Part shown: one piece after another, positions 37,265-45,207 of the stretch
Layout of the letters: each line of letters begins with the position of its first letter
Numbering within the stretch: the stretch's first letter is position 1
From: JBFMHP01 sp040752855
GTDB lineage: Bacteria; Pseudomonadota; Gammaproteobacteria; RBG-16-57-12
NCBI GenBank assembly: GCA_040752855.1
Contig: JBFMHP010000025.1
Coordinates: forward strand, 62,001 to 126,000
Direction: 5' to 3'
DNA length: 64,000 bases
Position numbers and translations under genes: made by a program
The notes under the pieces: generated by a model
Database searches by the model: none
What the model was told of the DNA's origin: nothing
What the model saw: the letters and a program-made list of their open reading frames with translations, nothing else

Positions 37265-37750
37265 ATGAAAAAAACCATCGTAACAGCATCATTCGCTGCA
37301 ATACTGGTTCCAGTGCTGTCACATGCCGCGAATACTGGCCCCGGCTGCGGTGTCGGGACCATGATCTTCGAGGGGCAGAGCGGTTTTTTTGCCCACACGC
37401 TGGCGGCCACGACCAATGGCACAACCGTCAACCAATGGTTCGGTATCACCTCGGGCACCTTGGGATGCAATCCCACTGCTGTAGTATCAAATGAGGTGCA
37501 GCGTGAGATCTTCGTTGCCTCCAACATGGACAACATCACCCAGGAAATGGCGCAAGGCGGTGGCGACCACCTGGCTTCGTTGGCCGATCTGATGGGCATC
37601 AGTGCTGCGGATCGGGATGATTTTTATGCCTTGACCAAGGCTCAGCTGCCTTCTCTGATGGCGTCTTCAGAGCAAGGGGCGCAACAGATGCTGGTGACGC
37701 TGAATACAGCCATGCAGTCTGATGTGAACCTAGCGAAGTACGCACGATAA
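37265..37750 (+). CDS. DUF3015 family exported protein, copy 1
   Basis: 161 residues with a signal peptide ending LSHA. The mature part starts GPGCGVGTMIFEG and includes a second Cys in TLGCNPTAVV, then the conserved helical block SNMDNITQEMAQGGGDHLAS, LADLMGI and DRDDFY. Two mature-region Cys suggest a periplasmic disulfide. Family function is not known. About 40% alike by eye with the next gene, 53 bp downstream, so the pair arose by duplication. GAGAGG precedes the ATG. Confidence 0.85.
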   Translation: MKKTIVTASFAAILVPVLSHAANTGPGCGVGTMIFEGQSGFFAHTLAATTNGTTVNQWFGITSGTLGCNPTAVVSNEVQREIFVASNMDNITQEMAQGGGDHLASLADLMGISAADRDDFYALTKAQLPSLMASSEQGAQQMLVTLNTAMQSDVNLAKYAR

Positions 37751-37803
37751 TCGTTGCCAATCAATCATCCGCAATCAACTGATTTCATCAGGGAGTACCC
37801 ACA

Positions 37804-38310
37804 ATGAAAATGAAAGCTATATGCATCACCCTGGTTGCCACCTTGGGTCTGTCCGCACAGGTGGCGATGGCCGACGACAGCGCCGGCTGCGGCATCGGCA
37901 AAATGATACTCGAGGGCAAGTCCTCCAAGGGCGCCAACATCACCGCAGCGATCCTCAATGATATTTTGATCCCGCGTACCTTCTTCATGACCACCGCAAG
38001 CATCATGGACGAAGAGATCCTGGGCTGTGACCCCTCCAAGACCGTAATGAAAGACGAAGAACAAAAGCGTTTCGTCGCCATGAACATGGACAGCCTGTCG
38101 CGCGACATGGCGCAAGGCCAGGGCGCGCACTTGGATGCGCTGGCCGCCGTGCTGGGTATCGAGGCGTCTGATCGTGATACCTTCAAGTCCATGACGCAGG
38201 ACGAGTACGCCACGCTGTTCTCTTCGGCGGATACCTCAGCCGAAAGCGTGCTGTCATCACTGCATACTGCGATGATGGCGCATCCGACGCTGAACAAGTA
38301 CGTTCAATAA
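37804..38310 (+). CDS. DUF3015 family exported protein, copy 2
   Basis: 168 residues, signal peptide ending VAMA. Shares with copy 1 the start AGCGIGKMILEG, the second Cys (ILGCDPSKTV) and the block NMDSLSRDMAQGQGAHLDAL with DRDTF. Differences are concentrated between the two Cys. AGGGAG precedes the ATG. A strong terminator follows, so the two DUF3015 genes form one transcription unit. Likely periplasmic; biochemical role unknown. Confidence 0.86.
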   Translation: MKMKAICITLVATLGLSAQVAMADDSAGCGIGKMILEGKSSKGANITAAILNDILIPRTFFMTTASIMDEEILGCDPSKTVMKDEEQKRFVAMNMDSLSRDMAQGQGAHLDALAAVLGIEASDRDTFKSMTQDEYATLFSSADTSAESVLSSLHTAMMAHPTLNKYVQ

Positions 38311-38326
38311 TCCTGCTCGCCAAAGA

Positions 38327-38363
38327 CATCCCCGCCTGGTCTCTGGCCGGCGGGGATGTTTTT
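38327..38363 (+). terminator. Intrinsic terminator after the DUF3015 pair
   Basis: CATCCCCGCC (38327-38336) pairs perfectly with GGCGGGGATG (38349-38358) around a 12-base loop and is followed by TTTTT. It separates the DUF3015 pair from the DUF4105 gene that begins only about 35 bp later. Confidence 0.85.
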
Positions 38364-38398
38364 GTGTTCACACCGCGGTTTCTGTGCTGCCATTGACC

Positions 38399-40381
38399 AT
38401 GCCTTTGTATCTTCTGTTCCTGGCCTTTTTCGCGTCTTATTCTTCGATCGTTTGTGCTGATGCGTTTGATGCGGCGCTGAGCGCGGGCGAGTATGACAAA
38501 GTGATCGAGCAGCTCCCCGTGCATCCGGGGCACTATCTCCACGAGTTGATCGCGGAGGCTGAGGCGAAAAACCTTGCGGCCGATCCTGTGTGGCTGGGAT
38601 TGGGGCATTACAAAACCGGTCTGTTCGGCGGTTATCTCAGCGAAGTCGATGGCGGGGATTTTTTTACGTCGCGCCGAGGCAAGACTGATCCTGCGCGGGA
38701 ATTGCGCGCCACTCTGGCGAGCTTTTTCTCGGATGCCACGGTGCCTCCTTATGACATGTCGGCTCAATGTCGCTTTCGCGCGCGCTACCATTGGTTGAAG
38801 CGCGAGTTGAGATTCGATCCCGCGCGCCTGCCAGAAAAGGAATGCAAAAGATTCGATGCCTATCTTCAGCTGTTGGCGCCCGAGGGCTTGACCGTGGTGT
38901 TCCCGACCACGCATCCCAACAGCGCCTCGTCCATGTTCGGGCATACCTTGCTGCGTGTCGATCGCGTCGGGCAGACCGACGCAACCAAGATGTTGGACTA
39001 CACCCTCAATTATGCCGCCGAGGCCGATGACAGCGGGGGCTTGTCTTACGCGATCAAGGGGCTGACCGGCGGATTCATCGGGAAGTTTCACATTATTCCG
39101 TATTACATGAAGCTGCGGGAGTACGCCCAGATGGAGAATCGCGACATCTGGGAGTATCGGCTTAATTTGGAGCCCGAGACTGTCGAGTTCATTTTGATGC
39201 ACGCCTGGGAGCTGTTGCCGACGCATTTCGATTATTACTTTTTCACCGAGAATTGCTCATACCATGTTTTGTCTTTGATCGAGGTCGAAGAGCGCTATCG
39301 CGGGCTGACCGATGATTATCCGGGTTGGGTGTTGCCGGTCGATACCTTGCGCTCGCTGGAGCGGCGCGGCATGGTTTCGGAGGTGGTCTACAATCCTTCG
39401 CATTATCGCGTGATCAACGAGCGGCGCAGGATGATATCGCCGGATGACGAACGCTTGGCCCGGGAGATTGCGCGCGATGGTCTGATGGCGCAGCCGGGCG
39501 CGATGGCCGGCAAAGATCCGGAGCAGCAGGCCGCGATTTTGGATCTGGCATACGATTATTTTCGCTACGACAAGATCGCCAGAAACAAGATGATTGCATC
39601 CGAGTTGAGCGAGCAGGAACGCCAATTGCTGCTGGCCAGGAGCAAACTGGCGGTTACGACGCAAGTGCCGGTGATTACGGCCCCCGATGTGCGGCCCGAC
39701 GAGGGGCATAAAACCGCGCGCGCCCACCTTGGATTGGGCTCGGAGGATCGGGGGGATTTTATTGAATTTGGCGTGCGCGCCGTGTATCACGATTGGCTCG
39801 ATCCGCAGCCGGGATACAAAAGTCACTTCGCCCTGGAATTCGGCCGCCTGGACGCGCGCCAATATCGTACGGATGAGGGCGATCACGAATTGAAGCTGGA
39901 TCGTTTTCATCTGATCCGCTTGGACAACTTCGAGCCGCAAGACGACTTCTTCGGCAGGATCGCCTGGAATGTGGCTACGGGCTGGGAAAGTCTTTCGGTC
40001 GAGCCGTCGAACCATGAGCTGATGTATCTGGTGCGCGGCGGCGGGGGCAAAAGTATGAGCGTCGCCGAGGCGTACAGTGGCTTGATCTACGGTTTGTGGT
40101 CAGGTGAGCTGGCGTATTCCAGTGACTTTCAACATGACTTCAATCTTGCCACCGGCATCGAGCTCGGCGCGATGGTTAATCCCTCGTCGCGATGGCGCGC
40201 CTATGCCAAGGTGAAACATCTGGAGGATGTGACGAAAGACGGATGGGATCGCTCAGCGGTTGAATTCTCGCAATCCTGGGCGCTCGGCACCAATCTGGCG
40301 ATGCAATTGAATTTGTCGCGCGAGCGTCTTTTCGATGGTTGGCGCAGCGTGATCAAGGCGGGATTCTATGTCTATTTTTAG
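38399..40381 (+). CDS. DUF4105 protein with C-terminal outer-membrane-type region
   Basis: About 660 residues. A hydrophobic leader ends CADA. The DUF4105 core (about 100-320) contains SSMFGHTLLRVD (His182) and, about 100 residues later, FFTENCSYHVLSLIE (Asn285-Cys286), both strongly typical of the family. From about residue 425 alternating hydrophobic strands (IEFGVRAVYHDWL, KSHFALEFGRLDA, WSGELAYSSDF, ATGIELGAMV) run to a terminal Phe (KAGFYVYF), as in outer-membrane barrels. The ordered His then Cys pair suggests a circularly permuted papain-like hydrolase; this is inference. A GTG at 38384 is an alternative start. It overlaps the following hydrolase gene by 14 bp. Confidence 0.82.
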   Translation: MPLYLLFLAFFASYSSIVCADAFDAALSAGEYDKVIEQLPVHPGHYLHELIAEAEAKNLAADPVWLGLGHYKTGLFGGYLSEVDGGDFFTSRRGKTDPARELRATLASFFSDATVPPYDMSAQCRFRARYHWLKRELRFDPARLPEKECKRFDAYLQLLAPEGLTVVFPTTHPNSASSMFGHTLLRVDRVGQTDATKMLDYTLNYAAEADDSGGLSYAIKGLTGGFIGKFHIIPYYMKLREYAQMENRDIWEYRLNLEPETVEFILMHAWELLPTHFDYYFFTENCSYHVLSLIEVEERYRGLTDDYPGWVLPVDTLRSLERRGMVSEVVYNPSHYRVINERRRMISPDDERLAREIARDGLMAQPGAMAGKDPEQQAAILDLAYDYFRYDKIARNKMIASELSEQERQLLLARSKLAVTTQVPVITAPDVRPDEGHKTARAHLGLGSEDRGDFIEFGVRAVYHDWLDPQPGYKSHFALEFGRLDARQYRTDEGDHELKLDRFHLIRLDNFEPQDDFFGRIAWNVATGWESLSVEPSNHELMYLVRGGGGKSMSVAEAYSGLIYGLWSGELAYSSDFQHDFNLATGIELGAMVNPSSRWRAYAKVKHLEDVTKDGWDRSAVEFSQSWALGTNLAMQLNLSRERLFDGWRSVIKAGFYVYF

Positions 40382-41234
40382 CAGGCGTCTCAACTTCCAT
40401 ATAATTGCGATTCTCGCTTTCGCGTTGTTGCTCGGCGGATGCAGCAATATGTTTTTCTATCCGCAAAAGCAATTGGTGCGCACGCCGCAAGACATCGGCC
40501 TGGCTTACGAGGATGTCACCTTCAGCAGCCTGGATGGGACGCGGCTGCATGGTTGGTTCCTGCCGGCGCAGGGGCCCGCCAAGGCGACGGTGGTCTTCGT
40601 CCATGGGAACGCGGAGAATATCAGTACTCATGTTGCAGCGGTGTATTGGCTGCCGGCGGCGGGCTATAACGTGTTCGCCTTCGACTATCGTGGCTATGGT
40701 CGCTCGGAAGGGAAAGAGAGCCTCGACGGGGTGCATCTCGATGCGCGCGCGGCGCTCGACTACGTGCGTGGACGCGCGGACGTCGATCCCGCGCGGTTGG
40801 TGCTGTTCGGGCAGAGCCTGGGCGGCGCCGTGGCGTTATATACGGCCGCCACCTCGCAGGTGCCGCTGCGGGCGGTGGTCGTGGAGAGCAGTTTTTCCGA
40901 CTACCGCAAGATCTTTCGCGAGAAACTCTCCGATCTCATCATCACCTGGCCGCTGCAATGGCCGCTCAGTTTCACCGTCAGTGATCAGTACAGCCCGCTG
41001 GCCGTGATTGCCGATCTCAAGGCGCCGCTTTTGGTCATCCATGGGGATGCAGATCCGATCGTGCCGGTCTCGCACGCCCACGCCTTGTACAGCGCGGCCA
41101 AAGGCGACAAGACCCTCTGGATCATCGAACAGGGCGGGCACACCGCGGCCTTCGGCCCGATGCGGGAGGTCTATCGCCCCAAGCTGGTGGAGTATCTGGA
41201 AAGCCGGCTGGCAGGCGGCGGCAACCCGCATTGA
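40368..41234 (+). CDS. Alpha/beta hydrolase lipoprotein
   Basis: 288 residues. Signal peptide with lipobox LLGGC (Cys25). Serine-hydrolase fold with oxyanion region VVFVHGNAEN, nucleophile elbow LFGQSLGGAVAL, acid in HGDADPIVP and catalytic His in QGGHTAAFG. It resembles BEM46-type or YfhR-like hydrolases, usually esterases of unknown substrate. It begins inside the last codons of the DUF4105 gene, so the two are translated together and probably act at the same membrane. Confidence 0.88.
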   Translation: MSIFSRRLNFHIIAILAFALLLGGCSNMFFYPQKQLVRTPQDIGLAYEDVTFSSLDGTRLHGWFLPAQGPAKATVVFVHGNAENISTHVAAVYWLPAAGYNVFAFDYRGYGRSEGKESLDGVHLDARAALDYVRGRADVDPARLVLFGQSLGGAVALYTAATSQVPLRAVVVESSFSDYRKIFREKLSDLIITWPLQWPLSFTVSDQYSPLAVIADLKAPLLVIHGDADPIVPVSHAHALYSAAKGDKTLWIIEQGGHTAAFGPMREVYRPKLVEYLESRLAGGGNPH

Positions 41235-41326
41235 GGTTTTTCCCGTTTCGCCCGGAGTTTCCTTGAGTTTGCCGGGCGGCATCAGTAACATGACGGTTTT
41301 TCAGTATTCACCGCCCGGAGATCATC

Positions 41327-42202
41327 ATGTTTCACGGCAGCATGGTCGCGCTGGTCACCCCCATGCACGACGACGGCAGTGTCGATTACGAGGGACTGCA
41401 GCGCTTAATCGAATTCCATATCGAGGCCAAGACGGATGCGATCGTCTCGGTGGGCACCACCGGTGAGTCGGCGACCCTGACCGAGGCCGAACATATCGAG
41501 GTGATCGCCAAGACGGTGGAGTTCGTCAATGAGCGCATTCCCGTGATCGCTGGGACCGGGTCGAATTCCACGCACGAGGCCATTTCGCTCACGCGCGGGG
41601 CGATGGAGGTTGGGGCCGATGCCTGTCTACTGGTCACTCCCTATTACGTCAAGCCGACCCAAGAAGGGCTTTATCTGCACCACAAGGCGGTGGCCGAGGC
41701 GGTGCCGATTCCGCAGATCCTCTACAACGTGCCGGGCCGTACGGCCTGTGACATGCTCCCGGAGACGGTCGAACGGCTGGCGGATATCTCCAACATCATC
41801 GGCATCAAAGAGGCGACCGGCGACCTGAATCGCGCGCGCGATATTCTCAAGCGCTGCGGTAACCGGCTCGATCTCTACAGCGGTGATGATCTGACCACCA
41901 TGGATTTCATTCTGCTCGGCGGCAAGGGCACGATTTCCGTGACCGCCAACGTGGCACCGCGCGCGATGCATGATATGTGCGCGGCCGCCGCCGCGGGTGA
42001 TCAGGCCCGCGCCAGCGCGATCAATGACAAACTGATCGGCTTGCACAAGAACCTGTTCCTCGAGGCCAATCCGATCCCGGTGAAATGGGCGCTGGCCGAG
42101 ATGGGCCTGATCGGCCACGGTATTCGCCTGCCGCTCACGCCGCTGTCGGCCAAGCATCATGCAGCCGTGCGCGATGCGATGAAACAAGCTGGAGTTCTGT
42201 GA
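41327..42202 (+). CDS. dapA: 4-hydroxy-tetrahydrodipicolinate synthase
   Basis: 291 residues, class I aldolase. Condenses pyruvate and aspartate semialdehyde. Schiff-base Lys lies in NIIGIKEATGDL, catalytic Tyr in ILYNVPGRTACDM, and the Thr-Thr of the proton relay in SVGTTGESATL. GGAG precedes ATG 41327. It overlaps bamC by one base, the common dapA-bamC arrangement. Adds the entry step to the dapC/dapD/dapE set at 4.8-10.8 kb. Confidence 0.97.
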   Translation: MFHGSMVALVTPMHDDGSVDYEGLQRLIEFHIEAKTDAIVSVGTTGESATLTEAEHIEVIAKTVEFVNERIPVIAGTGSNSTHEAISLTRGAMEVGADACLLVTPYYVKPTQEGLYLHHKAVAEAVPIPQILYNVPGRTACDMLPETVERLADISNIIGIKEATGDLNRARDILKRCGNRLDLYSGDDLTTMDFILLGGKGTISVTANVAPRAMHDMCAAAAAGDQARASAINDKLIGLHKNLFLEANPIPVKWALAEMGLIGHGIRLPLTPLSAKHHAAVRDAMKQAGVL

Positions 42203-43269
42203 TGACCAGAAATACGAGAGGCGTTGCGGGATGGCTGCTGGCGGCGCTGTTTGCTGGTCTGCACCTGACCGGTTGCGCCAACATCTCCGCAAGCCATGAA
42301 TATTACAAGGCGCGCCCGGAAGCCAAATTGGAGCTGCCGCCCGGACTGACCCGTCCGATGGAAGACACCAGCATGTCGATCCCGGAGGTGGGCGAGGGCA
42401 CGGCGGTCTATTCCAGTTATGCCAAGGAGTGCGCGAGCGGCGAGAAGCCGGTGCTGCCGGAGCAGAAGCAGTTCACCATCATGCGCGATGGCCAGGCGAT
42501 GTGGCTGGTGGTCAATGCCGCGCCCGACAAGCTCTGGCCCTGGGCGGAGGAATTCTGGCAGTCCAAAGGCTTTGGTCTGAGCCAGAACTCGCCCAAGCTC
42601 GGCATCATGGAAACCGATTGGTATGAATACCGCGAAAGCGGCGATACGGCGCCTACGCGCGACCGCTATCGCCTGCGCATGGAACGGGGAGTCAAACCCG
42701 AGACCACCGAGCTCTATCTCACCCTGCGCAGCCAAGTCAAACGCACCGATGACAAGGACTGGCAGCCGCGTCCCGAGGATGCCGAGCAGCGCATCGAGAT
42801 GATCAAGCGTCTCGCTTACTCGCTGGGTGCAGCCGAGGTGGAGTTTGTCGAGCCGCAAGCGACGCCTGCCGCTGCGGTCGCATCCACGGCACCGACCGTT
42901 GAGACCATCGACGGCGCATTGACCCTGACCCTCAGTGGCGATATCGAACGCAACTGGCCCAAGCTGATTCAGGCGATGGAGGCCGAGGGCGCGGTCATCG
43001 ATACCCAGGAACGGCGCAATCGCTTCTTGATTGCCAGCTTTGAAGCGGCCACCGCGGAGAAGAAGCCATCGGCCGGCTGGTTGAATAACGTGCTCGCCCC
43101 CAGCGCCAAACACGCGGCGAGCCGCTACCGCTTCGAGCTCTCCGAAGAGGCGGGCAAGACCCGGATCTACCTGCTGGATCTGCAATCCAAGCCCGTGCGC
43201 AACGAGCGGGCGCAGAAGGTGATCGACAGCCTGCACCAGCGGCTGCGCGCGATGTTTCCGGAACAGTAA
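42202..43269 (+). CDS. bamC: Outer-membrane assembly lipoprotein BamC
   Basis: About 355 residues. Signal peptide with lipobox LTGC. After an unstructured N-terminal segment (PEAKLELPPGL, which in E. coli contacts BamD), two helix-grip domains follow (about 90-210 and 225-350), joined by an Ala/Pro-rich linker. ATG at 42202 is chosen because it begins the signal peptide and overlaps the dapA stop. Non-essential partner in the BAM complex. Confidence 0.93.
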   Translation: MTRNTRGVAGWLLAALFAGLHLTGCANISASHEYYKARPEAKLELPPGLTRPMEDTSMSIPEVGEGTAVYSSYAKECASGEKPVLPEQKQFTIMRDGQAMWLVVNAAPDKLWPWAEEFWQSKGFGLSQNSPKLGIMETDWYEYRESGDTAPTRDRYRLRMERGVKPETTELYLTLRSQVKRTDDKDWQPRPEDAEQRIEMIKRLAYSLGAAEVEFVEPQATPAAAVASTAPTVETIDGALTLTLSGDIERNWPKLIQAMEAEGAVIDTQERRNRFLIASFEAATAEKKPSAGWLNNVLAPSAKHAASRYRFELSEEAGKTRIYLLDLQSKPVRNERAQKVIDSLHQRLRAMFPEQ

Positions 43270-43277
43270 AATTCAGC

Positions 43278-44048
43278 GTGCGCTTCGCCTCACTCGGCAG
43301 CGGCAGCGGCGGCAATGCCTTTCTGGTGGAGCAGGGGCGCACCTGTCTGCTGGTCGACTGCGGCTTCTCCCTCAAGGAGACCGAGCGGCGGCTGCACCGC
43401 CTGGGGAAAGCTCCCGAGCAGCTGAGCGGCGTGCTGGTCACCCACGAGCACGCCGATCACATCCACGGCGTGGGCATGCTCTCGCGCAAATACGGTCTCA
43501 CCGTGTGGATGACGCCCGGCACCTGGCGCGCCCAGCGCGCCGGCGAGCTGGCCGGGGTTCACCTGTTCAACTGCCACGAACCGCTGGAGATTCACGATCT
43601 CTGGGTCCAGCCGTTTCCGGTGCCGCATGATGCCCAGGAACCGAGTCAGTTTGTTTTTTCCGATGGTGATGTAAAATTGGCCATCGCCACCGACCTCGGG
43701 AGCCACACCCCGCACGTCGTGGAGCAGCTCAGCGGCAGCCATGCCCTGGTGCTGGAGTGCAACCACGACACGGATTTGCTCGTCAACGGCAGGTATCCCC
43801 CGTCGCTCAAGCAGCGCGTGGGCGGACGCCACGGCCATCTGAGCAACGATCAGTCGGCGGATCTGGTCTCACGGCTGGATCAGTCCAGACTCCAGCACGT
43901 GGTGGCGGCGCATTTGAGCGAGAAACACAACACCCCGGCGCTGGCCGCGGCGGCCTTGAGCGGGGCGCTTTCGTGCCAGCCGGAGTGGATCGGCATCGCC
44001 GATCAGGCGGCGGGGTTGGATTGGCGCAGTATCGAACGTATTTTTTGA
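43278..44048 (+). CDS. Metallo-beta-lactamase-fold hydrolase (YycJ/WalJ-like)
   Basis: 256 residues. Metal-binding HxHxDH is in VTHEHADHIHG, with further ligands in FPVPHDA, ATDLG and AAHLSEKHN. The opening SLGSGSGGNAFLVE matches the YycJ-type group, some of which are 5'-3' exonucleases. GTG start at 43278. The dapA-bamC-MBL-purC order is common in gammaproteobacteria. Confidence 0.9.
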   Translation: MRFASLGSGSGGNAFLVEQGRTCLLVDCGFSLKETERRLHRLGKAPEQLSGVLVTHEHADHIHGVGMLSRKYGLTVWMTPGTWRAQRAGELAGVHLFNCHEPLEIHDLWVQPFPVPHDAQEPSQFVFSDGDVKLAIATDLGSHTPHVVEQLSGSHALVLECNHDTDLLVNGRYPPSLKQRVGGRHGHLSNDQSADLVSRLDQSRLQHVVAAHLSEKHNTPALAAAALSGALSCQPEWIGIADQAAGLDWRSIERIF

Positions 44049-44057
44049 GGTCAGGCA

Positions 44058-44771
44058 ATGAAAAAGTTGGAGCAACTCTACGCGGGCAAGGCCAAATCGG
44101 TGTATCGCACCGATGATCCGGACCGGTTGATACTGGAATTCCGTAACGACACCTCCGCCTTCGACGGGCAGAAGGTGGAAAAGCTCGACCGCAAGGGCGA
44201 GGTGAACAACAAGTTCAATTTCTTCATCATGCAAAAGCTCTCCGCCGCCGGGATTCCCACTCACGTGGAATCGCTGCTTTCCCCCACCGAGGCGGTGGTC
44301 AAGAAGCTGAAGATGATCCCGGTCGAATGCGTGGTGCGCAACTACGCCGCCGGCAGCCTCGTCCGTCGCCTTGGCGTGCAGGAGGGGCTGGAGCTCACTC
44401 CGCCGACCTTTGAGCTGTTCCTTAAAAACGATGCCCTGCACGATCCGATGATCAACGAATCGCACGCCCGGGCCTTCGGCTGGGCGACCGATGCCCAGCT
44501 CGCGCGCATGAAGGAGCTGACCTTCAAGGTCAACGAGGTGCTTAAGCAGCTCTTCTCCGACGCCGGCATGATGCTGGTGGATTTCAAGCTCGAATTCGGC
44601 CTGTTCCAGGGCGAGGTGGTGCTGGGCGATGAGTTCTCCCCCGACGGCTGTCGCCTGTGGGACAAGGAGACCCGCAAGAAGCTCGACAAGGACCGCTTCC
44701 GCCAGGGCCTGGGTGGCGTGGTCGAGGCCTATGAAGAGGTCGCCCGGCGTCTGGGTGTGGACCTCGGTTAA
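44058..44771 (+). CDS. purC: SAICAR synthetase
   Basis: 237 residues. Joins CAIR and aspartate with ATP in purine synthesis. Opening YAGKAKSVYRTDDPDRLILE, FRNDTSAFDGQK, ECVVRNYAAGSL and LGDEFSPDGCRLWD are signatures. GAGG lies upstream of ATG 44058. A 436-bp repeat-rich gap separates it from purL. Confidence 0.97.
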   Translation: MKKLEQLYAGKAKSVYRTDDPDRLILEFRNDTSAFDGQKVEKLDRKGEVNNKFNFFIMQKLSAAGIPTHVESLLSPTEAVVKKLKMIPVECVVRNYAAGSLVRRLGVQEGLELTPPTFELFLKNDALHDPMINESHARAFGWATDAQLARMKELTFKVNEVLKQLFSDAGMMLVDFKLEFGLFQGEVVLGDEFSPDGCRLWDKETRKKLDKDRFRQGLGGVVEAYEEVARRLGVDLG

Positions 44772-44795
44772 GCGCCTTGAGCCGGGCAAATCCTT

Positions 44796-44862
44796 CGTAG
44801 GAGCCTGCCCTGCAGGCGAACAGTGGGATGCCGGGAACGGCTGCGCCTTATCCCGGCCTACG
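44796..44862. repeat. Palindromic element related to 30967-31038
   Basis: CGTAGG at 44796-44801 is inverted at 44857-44862. Inside, GCCTGC/GCAGGC form a hairpin at 44803-44817. The right end (CCTTATCCCGGCCTACGG) matches the right end of the element at 30967-31038 at all but one base. Confidence 0.65.
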
Positions 44863-44936
44863 GTGCTGCCAAGTATAAGAACAACATCAGTAGAGCCTCA
44901 CGCTTAACGAGATGCGAAAAGGCCTTTGAGTGCGTA

Positions 44937-44972
44937 CCCTCTCCCGCGGGCGGGAGAGGGACAGGGTGAGGG
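44937..44972. repeat. GGGAGAGGG palindrome unit, copy 1 (inverted relative to copy 2)
   Basis: CCCTCTCCCG/CGGGAGAGGG form a perfect 10-bp stem at 44937-44960, followed by a GGGTGAGGG tail to 44972. The 36-bp unit is the reverse complement of 45015-45050 apart from about three bases. Confidence 0.8.
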
Positions 44973-45014
44973 CGCATGGGCAAGCGCTGCAATAACAGAG
45001 GCCAAGCCTCATCT

Positions 45015-45050
45015 CCCTCACCCCAACCCTCTCCCGCCCGCGGGAGAGGG
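45015..45050. repeat. GGGAGAGGG palindrome unit, copy 2
   Basis: CCCTCACCCC head then CCCTCTCCCG/CGGGAGAGGG stem at 45027-45050. Together with copy 1 it makes a large inverted repeat with a 42-bp spacer. Confidence 0.8.
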
Positions 45051-45207
45051 GGCTAAGGAGCCATCTCTCCATCCATGGAGGCGTCCCGTCACACGGGAGG
45101 AGGAATAAATATCGCATCGTCGGACAGCCTGCAGGTCCGCCGGTGGCCTGCCGTTTTCATTTGCAGTATCATTGGCGCTCCTTCAAAAGCGAACAGAAGA
45201 GTAAGCG

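Larger units (their letters stand above)
44772..45207. other. 436-bp gene-free, repeat-rich spacer between purC and purL
   Basis: Contains three palindromic elements (44796-44862, 44937-44972, 45015-45050) and no open frame that looks like a gene. The last 100 bp must hold the purL ribosome binding site (AAGAGTAAG before ATG 45208) and perhaps its promoter. No purine riboswitch or PurR-like palindrome was seen. Confidence 0.7.

Noticed and set aside
41249..41278. CGCCCGG/CCGGGCG stem between the hydrolase and dapA genes as a terminator.
   Set aside because: The loop is 16 bases and no T run follows directly, so evidence is too weak for a terminator call.
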